64,000 nucleotides of DNA from Chloroflexota bacterium. GTDB taxonomy: Bacteria > Chloroflexota > Dehalococcoidia > Bin125. The notes beneath the pieces were generated by a model, which was not told the DNA's origin, did no database searches, and was given only the letters and a program-made list of their open reading frames with translations. A program made the translations under genes and the position numbers. Below, piece by piece: positions 20,750-30,031 of the stretch. Location of the stretch: positions 1 to 64,000 of the forward strand of contig JAPPJZ010000033.1 in NCBI GenBank assembly GCA_028874365.1, given 5' to 3'. Each line of letters opens with the position of its first letter. Positions within the stretch are counted from its first letter, which is position 1.

Positions 20750-23362
20750 CTAGCCGTTCTGGTCCGATCGAACCAGCACTCGCCGGGAGCGCTCGCTGTC
20801 CGACTGTTCGATCACTCCGGCCTCCGCCAGTTGTTCAATCAGCCGCTCGGCCCGCGGCCGGCCGATCCGCATCCGCCGCTGGAGGAGCTGGGCCGACACC
20901 CGCTCGTACTCCTTGGCCAGTTCGGTCGCTTCGGCCAGGCGCGAATCGGACGACTGCGGCTCACCGCTCCCCGCTTCCGGCCCACGGCGGTCCGTCGGTG
21001 TACGCCAGGGCTCCGATTCGACCACCACATCCGGCGTCTCTTCTTTGCCGTCGGATTCGAGCGCCGACTCCAGGGTGCTGGTCAGCGTGTTCAGTTCGGC
21101 CTGGGCTGCGCGCGCTTCAGCCTCGGCGGCTGCCGAAGGCGACGCGTCCGACAGCTCCTCAAGCATCTCGTCGAGCGATCCCCGTTCCCCGGCTGCTTGA
21201 CCCGGGCTGCTCCACGACTCCAACAGCCGCCCGATCTCCGCGTCCGACACGAACGCACCCTGCACGCGGCGTGGCTTGATCGAATCGGATGACATGTACA
21301 GCATGTCCCCGCGGCCCATCAGCTTCTCCGCCCCCGCACGGTCGAGAATCACACGCGCGTCGGTCTGCGATGTCGTCGCAAATGCGATCCGGGTCGGGAA
21401 GTTCGCCTTGATCAGGCCGGTCACGATGTCGACCGACGGTCGCTGCGTAGCGATCACGAGGTGGATACCGACCGCGCGTGCGAGTTGCGCCAGCCGCACG
21501 ATCTGGCCCTCGACGTCGGCCGCCGCGGCCATCATCATGTCGGCCAGTTCGTCCAGCACCACGACCCAGTACGGCATCCGCTTGGTCGTCGACGGCAGGG
21601 AGTTGTAGGCGACGATGTTGCGCGCCTGGTGCTGTTCCAGCAACCGATAGCGTCGGTCCATCTCCGCGACTACGACCCCGAGCACCGACACCACCTCGTC
21701 CGGCTCCGTGACGACGTGCGAGAACGCCAGGTGCGGCGCCGAGCCGTAGTTGGTCAGCTCCACCCGCTTCGGGTCGACCAGGATCAGGCGCACTTCCTCC
21801 GGCGACTTCTGCATCAACAGCGAGGAAATGATCGTGTTGATGCAGACCGACTTGCCCGAGCCCGTCGCCCCGGCGATCAGCACATGCGGCATCGCCGTCA
21901 GGTCGGCGATCACCGGATTGCCGGTCACGTCCCGACCGAGCGCGATCGGCAGTCCCCCTTTGGCCGCCATGGCGGAAAACTCGTCCGATTCGATCAGTCC
22001 GCGCAGCGCCACGATCCGCGTGTCGGCGTTGGGGACCTCCACGCCCACGATTGGCTGACCGGGCACCGGCGCCTCGATCCGGATCGACGGCGCGGCCAGC
22101 GCGAGCGCCAGGTCGTCCGCCAGACGCGTGATCCGGTTGACCCGCACTCTGGTCCGCGAGACTTCTTCGGCTCTCATCACCTGCTGGCCGTGCTCGTCCA
22201 GCACCGGCGCGCCGCTCTTGTCCTTCGCCGGCGTCAGCCGTGTCTTGACCTCCCAGCCCGGCTCGACGCCGAACTGCGTAATCGCAGGACCCTCGTTGAT
22301 CTGTGTAATCGTCGCGTCGACCCCGAACGAGGCCAGCGTCGCGACGATGATGCGCGCCTGATCCTCAGCGCCCGTACGCAGCGTCACCGCCGGATCCTCG
22401 TCCAGGATCTCGATCGGCGGCAGCCGCCAACCATCCGCAGCGGTGCGATCAAGTGTCCGCAGCGTCGATTTCGTCGACGACGACTTGCGCCTGGTCGGTC
22501 TCGCAGGAGCGGCCACTTCCCCAGTCTCCGGCGTCGCCGTCTCGCTCATCGAGGGCCAGGCCGGCTCGGCGTCCAACGTTGAAGCAGGAGTCCGGACCGG
22601 TACCGGAGGCGACATAGGCGTCCGCCGATTCAGCGGGATCGGTTCCGTTTGCCGCGCCTCTCGCCATTGGTCACGGATCACGACCACGGCAAGTCGCAGC
22701 TCGCGGCCGGACCGCGCAACCAGCCGCCACAACGTCAGCGACAGCCAGACGAGACCGCTCCACATCCCCCTGCCGATTGCGGCCAGCGCGCCCGGACCCC
22801 TGTCGCGGAACTCCCGACCAAGGGCGCGGAATCCGTCGCGTACGCCGTGCGCGCTGGCGCGCACCAGCGACCGGGCGGCCGAGGGCAATATCAGGGCGAA
22901 CGAACCGGCCAGCGCGATCGCGATGAACACCCAGCCGTACGGCGAGTCCAGCCAGCCGCCCACCCGGCCGCCGGCTCCATACTCCGAGAGTGAGGTCCCA
23001 CCCAGCGATGCCTGCGGGGAAAACGCTCCGGCAATGCCCCAGATTGCGACTGCGGCCACGACGAGTCCCACGCTCTGCCGAATCAACCGACGATCCTGGC
23101 GCACCGTCTGCCGCGCTCGTTCGACGGCGAGCATCACGCCGGACACGACCGCGACCGCCGCGAGCAGGTAGGCGCCACCGCCCAGCCAGTGCACGACGAC
23201 CTCGCGCTCCGCGTCAAACGGCAGCGAGGGCATGGTCACCCAGACCGCGAACGCAGTCGCCGCAGCGGCGATCAGCGCGCCCAGTATCAGGCGCTTGTTG
23301 GACGCCATCCAGAGCGAAACCCTGTCGGGCAGCGCCGGCCGGTTAGCCGTTCGTTGGGCCAT
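20750..23362 (-). CDS. ftsK: DNA translocase FtsK/SpoIIIE
   Basis: An 870-residue chromosome-segregation motor at the division septum. The N-terminus has four hydrophobic spans between residues 25 and 165, then a proline- and charge-rich linker. The motor follows: Walker A GATGSGKS near residue 500, VDPKRVELTNY, and WVVVLDELADMMM (Walker B). The C-terminal winged-helix gamma domain (LLQRRMRIGRPRAERLIEQL) would read polar KOPS-type sequences. Domain order is standard, with a long linker insert near residues 720-800. It lies downstream of RNase J on the same strand. Confidence 0.95.
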   Translation of the reverse strand: MAQRTANRPALPDRVSLWMASNKRLILGALIAAAATAFAVWVTMPSLPFDAEREVVVHWLGGGAYLLAAVAVVSGVMLAVERARQTVRQDRRLIRQSVGLVVAAVAIWGIAGAFSPQASLGGTSLSEYGAGGRVGGWLDSPYGWVFIAIALAGSFALILPSAARSLVRASAHGVRDGFRALGREFRDRGPGALAAIGRGMWSGLVWLSLTLWRLVARSGRELRLAVVVIRDQWREARQTEPIPLNRRTPMSPPVPVRTPASTLDAEPAWPSMSETATPETGEVAAPARPTRRKSSSTKSTLRTLDRTAADGWRLPPIEILDEDPAVTLRTGAEDQARIIVATLASFGVDATITQINEGPAITQFGVEPGWEVKTRLTPAKDKSGAPVLDEHGQQVMRAEEVSRTRVRVNRITRLADDLALALAAPSIRIEAPVPGQPIVGVEVPNADTRIVALRGLIESDEFSAMAAKGGLPIALGRDVTGNPVIADLTAMPHVLIAGATGSGKSVCINTIISSLLMQKSPEEVRLILVDPKRVELTNYGSAPHLAFSHVVTEPDEVVSVLGVVVAEMDRRYRLLEQHQARNIVAYNSLPSTTKRMPYWVVVLDELADMMMAAAADVEGQIVRLAQLARAVGIHLVIATQRPSVDIVTGLIKANFPTRIAFATTSQTDARVILDRAGAEKLMGRGDMLYMSSDSIKPRRVQGAFVSDAEIGRLLESWSSPGQAAGERGSLDEMLEELSDASPSAAAEAEARAAQAELNTLTSTLESALESDGKEETPDVVVESEPWRTPTDRRGPEAGSGEPQSSDSRLAEATELAKEYERVSAQLLQRRMRIGRPRAERLIEQLAEAGVIEQSDSERSRRVLVRSDQNG

Positions 23363-23403
23363 ACATCTGCTTTACCACACCAGGACAGGCCCGACGCTGC
23401 GAA

Positions 23404-25104
23404 TCAGACCTGTACCGCCACCACAACCACCATAGGCCGTTGCCGCGTCTCGCGGCGAAGGTACGCCGAGACTTCCTGTTGGACCTGCCGCTGCCGCTTT
23501 TCCCAGGGCACAACCCGGTTCGAGTTGACTGCTGGTTTGAGCACCTCGCGGGCGACTTTGGCCGCGCCCGCGCGCAGACTCGCCGCCGCCCGGATCTCGG
23601 CGAACCCGCGAGCCGCCACCTCAATCTCGCCCGAGAGCTCGCCCGTCTCCTCATCGACCGGCACCGCGACCAGCAGGAATCCGTCGCCGGCCAGCTTTTG
23701 CCGGTCGCGAATGATCGATCGATCCACCCCACCGACGTTCATCCCGTCGACGTACACGTACTCGGCCGGCACCTGGTCGATCACCGCCGACCGCTCCGCC
23801 GTGAGTTCCAGCACATCGCCGTCGAGCAGGATGTGCCGCTCGTGGTCGGGCACGCCCATCGATTCGGCCAGCTTCGCGTGCAGGACCAGGTGCCGGAACT
23901 CGCCGTGCATCGGCACGAACGCCTGTGGATTGGTCAAGGAGATGACCGTCTTCAACTCCTCCTGCGCCGCGTGTCCGCGGACATGCACGTGTTCATGCCC
24001 CGAAGCCACCGACACGACATCCACGCCCCGCTTGTACAGGTTGTTGATCGTGTTGTTGACCGCCGACTCGTTACCCGGAATCGGTGACGAGGAGAGCACG
24101 ACCGTGTCGCCCGGCTTCAGCGTGACATCGCGGTGCGATCCCGTCGCCATCCGCGAGAGCGCCGACATCGGCTCGCCCTGCGCGCCGGTGCAGATGATCA
24201 CCGTGTTCTCGTCGTGCGCCGAACCCAGATCCGTGATCGGTCGCAGGCGTCGATCCTCCGCTTCCACGTAGCCAAGGTCGCGCGACATGTCGATGTTCTT
24301 CTCCATCGATCGACCCGTCGCGTAGACCACCCGCCCGGAGTCCTCCGCCCCGTCGATGATCTGCTGGATCCGCGCAATCTGCGACGCGAAGGTCGCAATA
24401 ATCACCCGCCCGGGCGCGGTCAGCAGGATCTGCAACAACGCCTCGCCGACGAGGGTCTCCGACGGTGTCACGCCGGTCTTGTCGGCGTAGGTCGAGTCCG
24501 AACACAGCAGCCGGACCCCTTCCTGACCGTATGCGGCCAGTTGCTGCAGGTCGGTCGGCTCCGACATCACAGGCGTGTGATCGATCTTGAAGTCACCGGT
24601 ATGCACGACCAGTCCCGCCGGCGTCCGCAGCGCGATCCCGTAGGCGTCGGGGATCGAGTGCGCGGCCGGAAAGAACTCGGCCGTGATCGAGCCGAAATCG
24701 AACGACGAACCGGTCCCCGCTTCGATCATCCGCGCGTCGAGGATGCCCGATTCCTCCAGCCGCCAGCGAATCAAGCCCAGCGCCAGCGGCGAGGCGTAGA
24801 TCGGCGCTTGCAGTTGCGGCAACAGGAAACGCAGCGCCCCAATGTGATCCTCGTGACCATGCGTGATCAGGTATGCGCGCAGCTTGTCTCGACGTTCGAG
24901 CACATACGAGGCGTCGGGAATGATGTAATCGACGCCGTGCATATCGTCGGACGGAAACAGCAGACCGGCGTCGACGATGACCAGGTCGTCGGCCGTCTCG
25001 TAGACCATCATGTTGCGGCCGATTTCGCCCAGCCCACCCAGGGGCACGACGCGTAGCGCGCCCTCGGGCACTTCCTGCTCCCCTGCCACGTTCACCTCGT
25101 TCAA
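23404..25104 (-). CDS. rnj: Ribonuclease J
   Basis: A 566-residue metallo-beta-lactamase/beta-CASP ribonuclease for mRNA decay and RNA maturation. It has LGGLGEIGRNMMV, the metal motif LITHGHEDHIGAL, HTGDFKIDHTP, the beta-CASP region and VASGHEHVHVRGHAAQEEL, which is typical of RNase J. Start choice is uncertain: the longest frame begins with TTG (MNEVNV...), and a GTG four codons later has GAGGTG just before it. It is separated from the upstream glycosylase gene by 11 bp and from ftsK by about 40 bp, so the three likely form one transcript. Confidence 0.94.
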   Translation of the reverse strand: MNEVNVAGEQEVPEGALRVVPLGGLGEIGRNMMVYETADDLVIVDAGLLFPSDDMHGVDYIIPDASYVLERRDKLRAYLITHGHEDHIGALRFLLPQLQAPIYASPLALGLIRWRLEESGILDARMIEAGTGSSFDFGSITAEFFPAAHSIPDAYGIALRTPAGLVVHTGDFKIDHTPVMSEPTDLQQLAAYGQEGVRLLCSDSTYADKTGVTPSETLVGEALLQILLTAPGRVIIATFASQIARIQQIIDGAEDSGRVVYATGRSMEKNIDMSRDLGYVEAEDRRLRPITDLGSAHDENTVIICTGAQGEPMSALSRMATGSHRDVTLKPGDTVVLSSSPIPGNESAVNNTINNLYKRGVDVVSVASGHEHVHVRGHAAQEELKTVISLTNPQAFVPMHGEFRHLVLHAKLAESMGVPDHERHILLDGDVLELTAERSAVIDQVPAEYVYVDGMNVGGVDRSIIRDRQKLAGDGFLLVAVPVDEETGELSGEIEVAARGFAEIRAAASLRAGAAKVAREVLKPAVNSNRVVPWEKRQRQVQQEVSAYLRRETRQRPMVVVVAVQV

Positions 25105-25115
25105 TCGATCGGTCG

Positions 25116-25754
25116 TTAGAGCAGCGAACGCTGCGAATCGTCATCCTCGTCGGCCGGCCCGTGTGAGTGCCCGATCTGGACCTCGGCGATTTCCGGGCGC
25201 TCCGCCTGGTCCAGGAGCGGCCTGATGATCGCGAAGTCCTGCCGCAGCGTTTGCATCAGGTTCGAGTTCCGCAATGCCGCCGCCGGGTGGTAGACCGGCA
25301 GGATCAACCACGGTCCCGCCTGGAACGGCTGACCACGGGCCCCGCCCATCGTCGCATCGGGCAGGAAGTACTGCGTCGCGAAGCGGCCCAGCAGCACGAT
25401 CAGCTTCGGTCGGATGCCCTCGATCTGTTCGCGCAGGTACACCTCGCAGCAGCCGATCTCGTCGGGCATCGGGTCGCGATTGTCCGGCGGCCGACACTTG
25501 ATCACGTTGGCGACGAACACCTCGGACCGGCTGAATCCGATCCCGGCCAGCAGCTCGTCGAGCAACTGTCCCGCGCGGCCGACGAACGGCAGGCCCTGCT
25601 GGTCCTCGTTCGCGCCGGGCGCCTCGCCAATGAACATCAGCTCCGCGTTTGGATCGCCGTTGCCGGGAACCGTCTGCGTGCGCCCTTCATGCAGCCGACA
25701 GGCGGTGCAGCCCGCGATCCTCGCGTTCAGTAGTTCCAGTACCTGAGCGTCCAC
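25116..25754 (-). CDS. Uracil-DNA glycosylase, family 4 (4Fe-4S)
   Basis: A 212-residue glycosylase that removes uracil from DNA. Motif GEAPGANEDQQGLPFVGRAG carries the catalytic region of families 4/5, and HPAAALRN is the second active-site motif. Cysteines in GCTACRLHEGRT and KCRPPDNRDPMPDEIGCC are placed for the 4Fe-4S cluster. The start is GTG. The C-terminal 30 residues are acidic and unlike the family core. It is the first gene of a probable operon with RNase J and ftsK. Confidence 0.93.
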   Translation of the reverse strand: MDAQVLELLNARIAGCTACRLHEGRTQTVPGNGDPNAELMFIGEAPGANEDQQGLPFVGRAGQLLDELLAGIGFSRSEVFVANVIKCRPPDNRDPMPDEIGCCEVYLREQIEGIRPKLIVLLGRFATQYFLPDATMGGARGQPFQAGPWLILPVYHPAAALRNSNLMQTLRQDFAIIRPLLDQAERPEIAEVQIGHSHGPADEDDDSQRSLL

Positions 25755-25766
25755 GGCGTCAGTCTA
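25755..25766 (-). promoter_or_regulatory. Leaderless-type promoter box of the uracil-DNA glycosylase gene
   Basis: On the minus strand, TAGACT, six bases, then GTG. A GTG start in this arrangement supports it as the true start. Confidence 0.55.
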
Positions 25767-25779
25767 CGCCCAACCGGGA

Positions 25780-26700
25780 TCACGCAGGCTGGCCTTCGGG
25801 CTCGTCATCGTCGTCCTCATCGTCCAACTCGGACTCAATGACCGGGATCACCGTCCGATTCTCCACCAGCTTCACCAGCACGATGCCGAGGATGTACAGC
25901 CCCAGCGTCGGCACAGCGACAAACGTTTGCGTCACGGGGTCGATCGACGGCGTGATCAGCGCCGCCAGCAGGAACGAACCGATGATCGCCCAGCGCCACA
26001 TTCCCAGCAGCCGCTTCGACGTCACCAGCCCGATCGCGCCCAACCCCATCAGGAACAGCGGCAGCTCGAACACGATCCCGGTCCAGATCACGAACCGCGT
26101 CAGCATGTCGATGTAGTTGTTGATCCGAACCTGCGGGTCGGCGATGTCCTGGCCGAAGTTGAGCAGGAATGACAGCGCCGGCGGCCAGCCGATGAAGAAC
26201 GCGAACGCGCCGCCGCAGGCGAACGCGATCGTCGCCAGGCCCACGATCGGCATGATCCACTTCTGTTCCGCGCGCGTCAGGCCGGGATGGATGAACGCGT
26301 AAATCTGGTAGACGATCACCGGCATCGCGCCGGCCAGACCGAGCATCAGTGAAATCTTGATGTAGGCGCCGATGAAGCCCAGCAGCTCCGTGTAGATCGG
26401 ACGGAACTCGGGCAGCGCCTGGCGTCCCGGCTCCAGCAGATAGTCGAGAATCGTCGACGCGAACAGCAGGGCCAGGACGGTGGTCAGCACCATCGTCAGC
26501 ACGGCAACCGTCAGGCGCTGTCGGATCTCGTTGAGATGTTCGCCCAGGGTCAGCTCGGCGCCCTCGGGTTCGTCCGGGGGTGGGCCCGGAGGCATGCCAG
26601 GCGGCAGATCGTCGCCGGCCTCCTCGGCGACGACGTCCAGTTCCGCGAGCTCCGGCGGCTCGGGCAAATCCGATGGCGTGGGAACCGGTCGCGTAGCCAT
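25780..26700 (-). CDS. tatC: Twin-arginine translocase subunit TatC
   Basis: Core receptor of the Tat pathway, which exports folded proteins with RR signal peptides. The 306 residues contain six hydrophobic spans. The LTLGEHLNEIRQRL motif of the cytoplasmic N-terminus and the conserved Phe/Glu region around WTGIVFELPLFLMGLG are present. It has an unusual acidic and Pro-rich N-terminal extension of about 50 residues and an acidic C-terminal tail. It follows tatA after 45 bp. No separate tatB is present. Confidence 0.94.
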   Translation of the reverse strand: MATRPVPTPSDLPEPPELAELDVVAEEAGDDLPPGMPPGPPPDEPEGAELTLGEHLNEIRQRLTVAVLTMVLTTVLALLFASTILDYLLEPGRQALPEFRPIYTELLGFIGAYIKISLMLGLAGAMPVIVYQIYAFIHPGLTRAEQKWIMPIVGLATIAFACGGAFAFFIGWPPALSFLLNFGQDIADPQVRINNYIDMLTRFVIWTGIVFELPLFLMGLGAIGLVTSKRLLGMWRWAIIGSFLLAALITPSIDPVTQTFVAVPTLGLYILGIVLVKLVENRTVIPVIESELDDEDDDDEPEGQPA

Positions 26701-26745
26701 CAGCAGCCAACTTGCCTGGGCGAGCTCACCCGCATGGCGAAGCCG

Positions 26746-27336
26746 CTACTGCACATTGCTCGTTGGGCTGCTTGGACTGTCCGACTCGTCCACATCGGGA
26801 CGCCGCCGGTTGAGCGAGATCACGTTCGAGGGGCGCGCCGGCTCCACTGCATCCTCCCCGGAGTCCTCCGAAGCTGCCGCCACCGCCCGCCGCGGTCGGA
26901 CGATGGCGCGCCGCCGTCGCGTGCGCCGGACCTGGCGTTCTTCTGGCTCAGTCTCCTCGCGCTCCTCCGTCGCGGTCGCCCCGCCACCCGATACCCGCTC
27001 CGTCGATCCGCCGTCGCGCGCCGCCTCGATCGCCTCTTCCGTCATCTCCTCCGCGTCGCGCACGGCTCCCCGGACATCGGCCTCGGCCTGCTGCAGATCC
27101 GCCCGGATGTCGGCGTCGATTTGCTCAAGTTCGAAGCGTTGCTCGATGAACTCCTCGCGCACTTCCTCGAAGTCCGTCAGGTACTCGTCGCGAAAGTCGC
27201 GCGCGTACTCACGCAGCTCGCGGATCGCTCGACCAAACTGGCCCGCGATCTCCGGCAGCTTGCCCGGACCGAAGATCACGGCCGCCAGCAGCAGCACTAC
27301 CAGGACTTCCGGAATTCCGACGCCGAAGATGTTCAT
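26746..27336 (-). CDS. tatA: Tat translocase subunit TatA/TatB
   Basis: A 196-residue Tat pore subunit: one N-terminal transmembrane helix (GIPEVLVVLLLAAVIFG), the FGPGKLPEIAG hinge, then a long amphipathic helix (RAIRELREYARDFRDEYL). The tail is much longer than in a simple TatA and forms a charged, coiled-coil-like stretch to about residue 110, then a basic disordered end (RRTRRRR). That length is closer to TatB, so this one protein may serve both roles. A TACGCT box lies eight bases before the start on the minus strand. Confidence 0.9.
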   Translation of the reverse strand: MNIFGVGIPEVLVVLLLAAVIFGPGKLPEIAGQFGRAIRELREYARDFRDEYLTDFEEVREEFIEQRFELEQIDADIRADLQQAEADVRGAVRDAEEMTEEAIEAARDGGSTERVSGGGATATEEREETEPEERQVRRTRRRRAIVRPRRAVAAASEDSGEDAVEPARPSNVISLNRRRPDVDESDSPSSPTSNVQ

Positions 27337-27409
27337 CGGCAGTCAGCGTACCCGATTACAGAGTCCTCGCCCCCGCCCAACGCGGCGATAGCGCTCGCTC
27401 TCCGTAATG

Positions 27410-27667
27410 CTATTCGTCCGAAACGCCCTTCTCCACGAGGAAGTTGATCGCGTCCTGCACCGTGCCGATCCCCTCGGCATCCTCATCCGAGATCTCCAGG
27501 TCGGGCACTTCATCGCGAAACTCATCCTCAAACGACATGATCAATTCAACGAGGTCCAGCGAGTCGGCGCCCAGGTCGTCGACGAACGACGCCTCCGGTG
27601 TCACCTCGTCCGGGTCCGCCGACAGCTGGTCGACAATGATGTCCTTGATTCGATCAAACAGTGCCAT
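27410..27667 (-). CDS. acpP: Acyl carrier protein
   Basis: An 85-residue acidic carrier of fatty-acid synthesis. The phosphopantetheine Ser lies in [19 protein letters not shown]. The C-terminus is slightly extended (VEKGVSDE). GGAGG is eight bases before the ATG. It stands 14 bp after nusB and follows fabD, its partner in malonyl transfer. Confidence 0.96.
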   Translation of the reverse strand: MALFDRIKDIIVDQLSADPDEVTPEASFVDDLGADSLDLVELIMSFEDEFRDEVPDLEISDEDAEGIGTVQDAINFLVEKGVSDE

Positions 27668-27681
27668 CCTGCTACCTCCGG

Positions 27682-28140
27682 TTATTCCGCAGTCCCAGCC
27701 TGCAGTCGGTTCCGTGTGACCGCGCCCAATACGCCGCTGACGAACCGCCGACTTCCATCATCGCCGAATCGTTTCGCCAGCGTCACCGCCTGCCGAACCG
27801 CGGTGTTTGGGCGTACCGCGCCATTATCGAAGAGCATTTCATACAGCGCAATGCGCAGAATAGTGAGGTCAACCAGCGCCATCTGATCCAGCGGCAGCCG
27901 ATCGGCGGTCTCCGCGATCAGCAGATCGAGCTCGTCGTGCCGGTCGATCACCCCCGCAACGAGCGTCGCAGCGCGCGCTGCTCGCTCCGCCGACATGGGC
28001 ACATCCTGGTGCGATCGTTGCAGAGCCGACGTCGCCGGCATCACGCCGAACTCCGCCTCGAACAGCGCGCAGAATGCCCGAACCCGAGCGTTGTCCTCCG
28101 CATCCGGCCGGATGCGCGGCGTTCTCCCGCTATCCGCCAA
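27682..28140 (-). CDS. nusB: Transcription antitermination factor NusB
   Basis: A 152-residue RNA-binding helical protein of the rRNA antitermination complex. The C-terminal half is diagnostic: [18 protein letters not shown], and [22 protein letters not shown]. The start is TTG and lies inside the last codons of fabD, with GGGAG six bases upstream, so translation is coupled. Lying within a fatty-acid cluster is unusual for nusB, which more often sits with ribH. Confidence 0.9.
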   Translation of the reverse strand: MADSGRTPRIRPDAEDNARVRAFCALFEAEFGVMPATSALQRSHQDVPMSAERAARAATLVAGVIDRHDELDLLIAETADRLPLDQMALVDLTILRIALYEMLFDNGAVRPNTAVRQAVTLAKRFGDDGSRRFVSGVLGAVTRNRLQAGTAE

Positions 28141-29089
28141 CGCTCTCCCGATCGCTGATGTTGACCAACGCCGGCATCTGCGCCGGCTTCAGCGGCCGCA
28201 GCGTCGTGCGCACCAGGCCGGTGAGCACCTTCCCCGGTCCCATTTCAACGTACTGCTCGACGCCCATCCCGTGCATCCGTAACACCGTGTCGCGCCAGCG
28301 AACCGGCCGGCGAATCTGCGCGGTCAGATCGGCGCGCACCACCTCGGCCGTGGCCAACGGTTCAGCCTCGACGTTGCCGATCACCGGCGTGACCGGATCA
28401 GAGACCTCAGCCTCGGCGATGATCGGCGCCATCGCTTCCGCCGCCGGCGTCATCAACGATGAGTGAAACGCCCCGCCCACATTGAGCATCACCACCCGCC
28501 GAGCGCCGCGCTCTTCGGCCAGCGCCGCCGCAGCTTCGACCGCAGGAACCGTCCCACCCACCACGATCTGCCCGGTCGCGTTGAGGTTGCAGACTTCCGC
28601 GCCGCTCTCCTCGCAGACCGCCTGCACATCCGCTTCATCCATGCCCAGCACGGCGGCCAGCGTGCCGGGGTTCTGTTCCCCCGCGGCCTGCATCAACTCG
28701 CCGCGCTTGGCGACCAGCCTGACCGCCTCCGAAACGGTCAACGCCCCCGCCGCGACCAGCGCCGAGTACTCGCCCATGCTGTGTCCGGCGGTGCAGACCG
28801 GCGTGCCCTGCAGCGCTTCGTGTCCGGCGACCGTCGCCGCCCGCCACGCGGCCAGCGACGCCACCAGGATCGCCGGCTGCGTATTCACCGTCTCCCGCAG
28901 GACCTCATCCGGCCCGTCGAAGATCACCTGCGACAGCGAGCGCCCCAGCGCCTCGTCCGCTTCCTCGAAGATTTCGCGCGACTCGACAAACGCGTCGAAG
29001 AGGTCCCGGCCCATGCCGACCTCCTGCGCTCCCTGTCCCGGGAACAGCCAGGCGGTCTTCGGCCCATCTTGCGGGCCGGCCTCGACCAC
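28130..29089 (-). CDS. fabD: Malonyl-CoA:ACP transacylase
   Basis: A 319-residue enzyme that moves malonyl from CoA to ACP at the start of fatty-acid elongation. FPGQGAQEVGMGRDL is at the N-terminus, the nucleophile Ser is in GHSMGEYSALVAAGAL, and NVGGAFHSSLM holds the catalytic His. The start is GTG, one base after the L32 stop, with GAGGA upstream overlapping that stop. The usual neighbours fabH and plsX are missing between rpmF and fabD. Confidence 0.95.
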   Translation of the reverse strand: MVEAGPQDGPKTAWLFPGQGAQEVGMGRDLFDAFVESREIFEEADEALGRSLSQVIFDGPDEVLRETVNTQPAILVASLAAWRAATVAGHEALQGTPVCTAGHSMGEYSALVAAGALTVSEAVRLVAKRGELMQAAGEQNPGTLAAVLGMDEADVQAVCEESGAEVCNLNATGQIVVGGTVPAVEAAAALAEERGARRVVMLNVGGAFHSSLMTPAAEAMAPIIAEAEVSDPVTPVIGNVEAEPLATAEVVRADLTAQIRRPVRWRDTVLRMHGMGVEQYVEMGPGKVLTGLVRTTLRPLKPAQMPALVNISDRESVGG

Positions 29090-29090
29090 G

Positions 29091-29273
29091 CTAGTCCTCC
29101 AGCTCGATCACATTGCGTCCGCGGTACGAGCCGCAGGCCCAGCAGATGTGATGCGCCTGGTGGGTCTCGTTGCACTCGGGACAGGTCACCAGCTTGGGAC
29201 GCCGCACCCGAAGGTGCTGACGGCGCAGACGCTGGCGGGTCTTGGCGTACTTTCGCTTCGGAAGCGGTGGCAT
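29091..29273 (-). CDS. rpmF: 50S ribosomal protein bL32
   Basis: A 60-residue basic protein: MPPLPKRKYAKTRQRLRR, then a zinc site CPECNETH...CWACG and the GRNVIE end typical of bL32. GGAGAGAG lies before the ATG; a longer open frame upstream is not L32-like. It follows the YceD gene, the standard yceD-rpmF pairing. Confidence 0.95.
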   Translation of the reverse strand: MPPLPKRKYAKTRQRLRRQHLRVRRPKLVTCPECNETHQAHHICWACGSYRGRNVIELED

Positions 29274-29307
29274 TTTTTCACTCTCTCCGTCTTGGTTGCA
29301 GAACGGT

Positions 29308-29868
29308 TCAGTCTCGTTCGATCTCTTGCTGCAACTTCTGCTGCAGGGCCGCCAGCGCCGACCAACGGTCGTCAACCGGCGCTTCCGACGTGGATTCGGT
29401 CTCAAGTCCGGGACAATCCTGGCCGCAGCGCGGGCTCATCGGACGCCCCATCTCTACGTATTGTCGCACGGCCTCCGACAAATCGAGTTGCCCGTCGATT
29501 ACAGAAAACCCGATCTGTTCCTGCGGCGGCTGCAGATACTCGTCCGACGCCGCCTCCGCCGGCGGCCAGAACTCCTCGTCGAACGACAGCGCAAGCGGCA
29601 GCGTCATCTCGCACAAGCAACCCCCGCAAAGGTCAGCGACGACCGTCGACAGTTCCGCGGTCGCAAGGATCGAGTGGTCGGTGCGCAGCAGCCTGAGCGC
29701 TCCGCTGACGTCTGAGTGCAGCCCGTTGCCCCGCGCGTCCGTCACCTCGTAGCGGCGTACCGAACCAATCGGCTCCTGCAGCAGAGTCGAGACATTGAAC
29801 AGCAGCGATGTCGTGTATCGGACCGCAGAAACGGCGGCTCCGCCCGCGGCAGTCCCCTCGGCAGTCAT
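29308..29868 (-). CDS. YceD/DUF177 family protein
   Basis: A 186-residue protein of the YceD family, linked to 23S rRNA metabolism and nearly always placed before rpmF. Seen: LLQEPIGSVRRYEV, the LLRTDHSILATAEL segment, the Cys-rich strand VVADLCGGCLCEMTLPL, and C-terminal CGQDCPG, which are the family's conserved Cys positions. The N-terminal 15 residues are Gly/Ala-rich filler. It heads the rpmF-fabD-nusB-acpP run. Confidence 0.88.
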   Translation of the reverse strand: MTAEGTAAGGAAVSAVRYTTSLLFNVSTLLQEPIGSVRRYEVTDARGNGLHSDVSGALRLLRTDHSILATAELSTVVADLCGGCLCEMTLPLALSFDEEFWPPAEAASDEYLQPPQEQIGFSVIDGQLDLSEAVRQYVEMGRPMSPRCGQDCPGLETESTSEAPVDDRWSALAALQQKLQQEIERD

Positions 29869-30031
29869 GGTGCGCCCAGCGTATCAGCGGCATCGATGGA
29901 CTCACGCCGGCGTTGCTGCGATATTGGCTATCCCAGTCGTCGCGCATACACTCAACACACCGGGTGACTCAGTCCTGACCGAGTTCCCCTGCGCCCGTTC
30001 CCGCCGCCAACAACGAAAATGAGTCGCCCTC

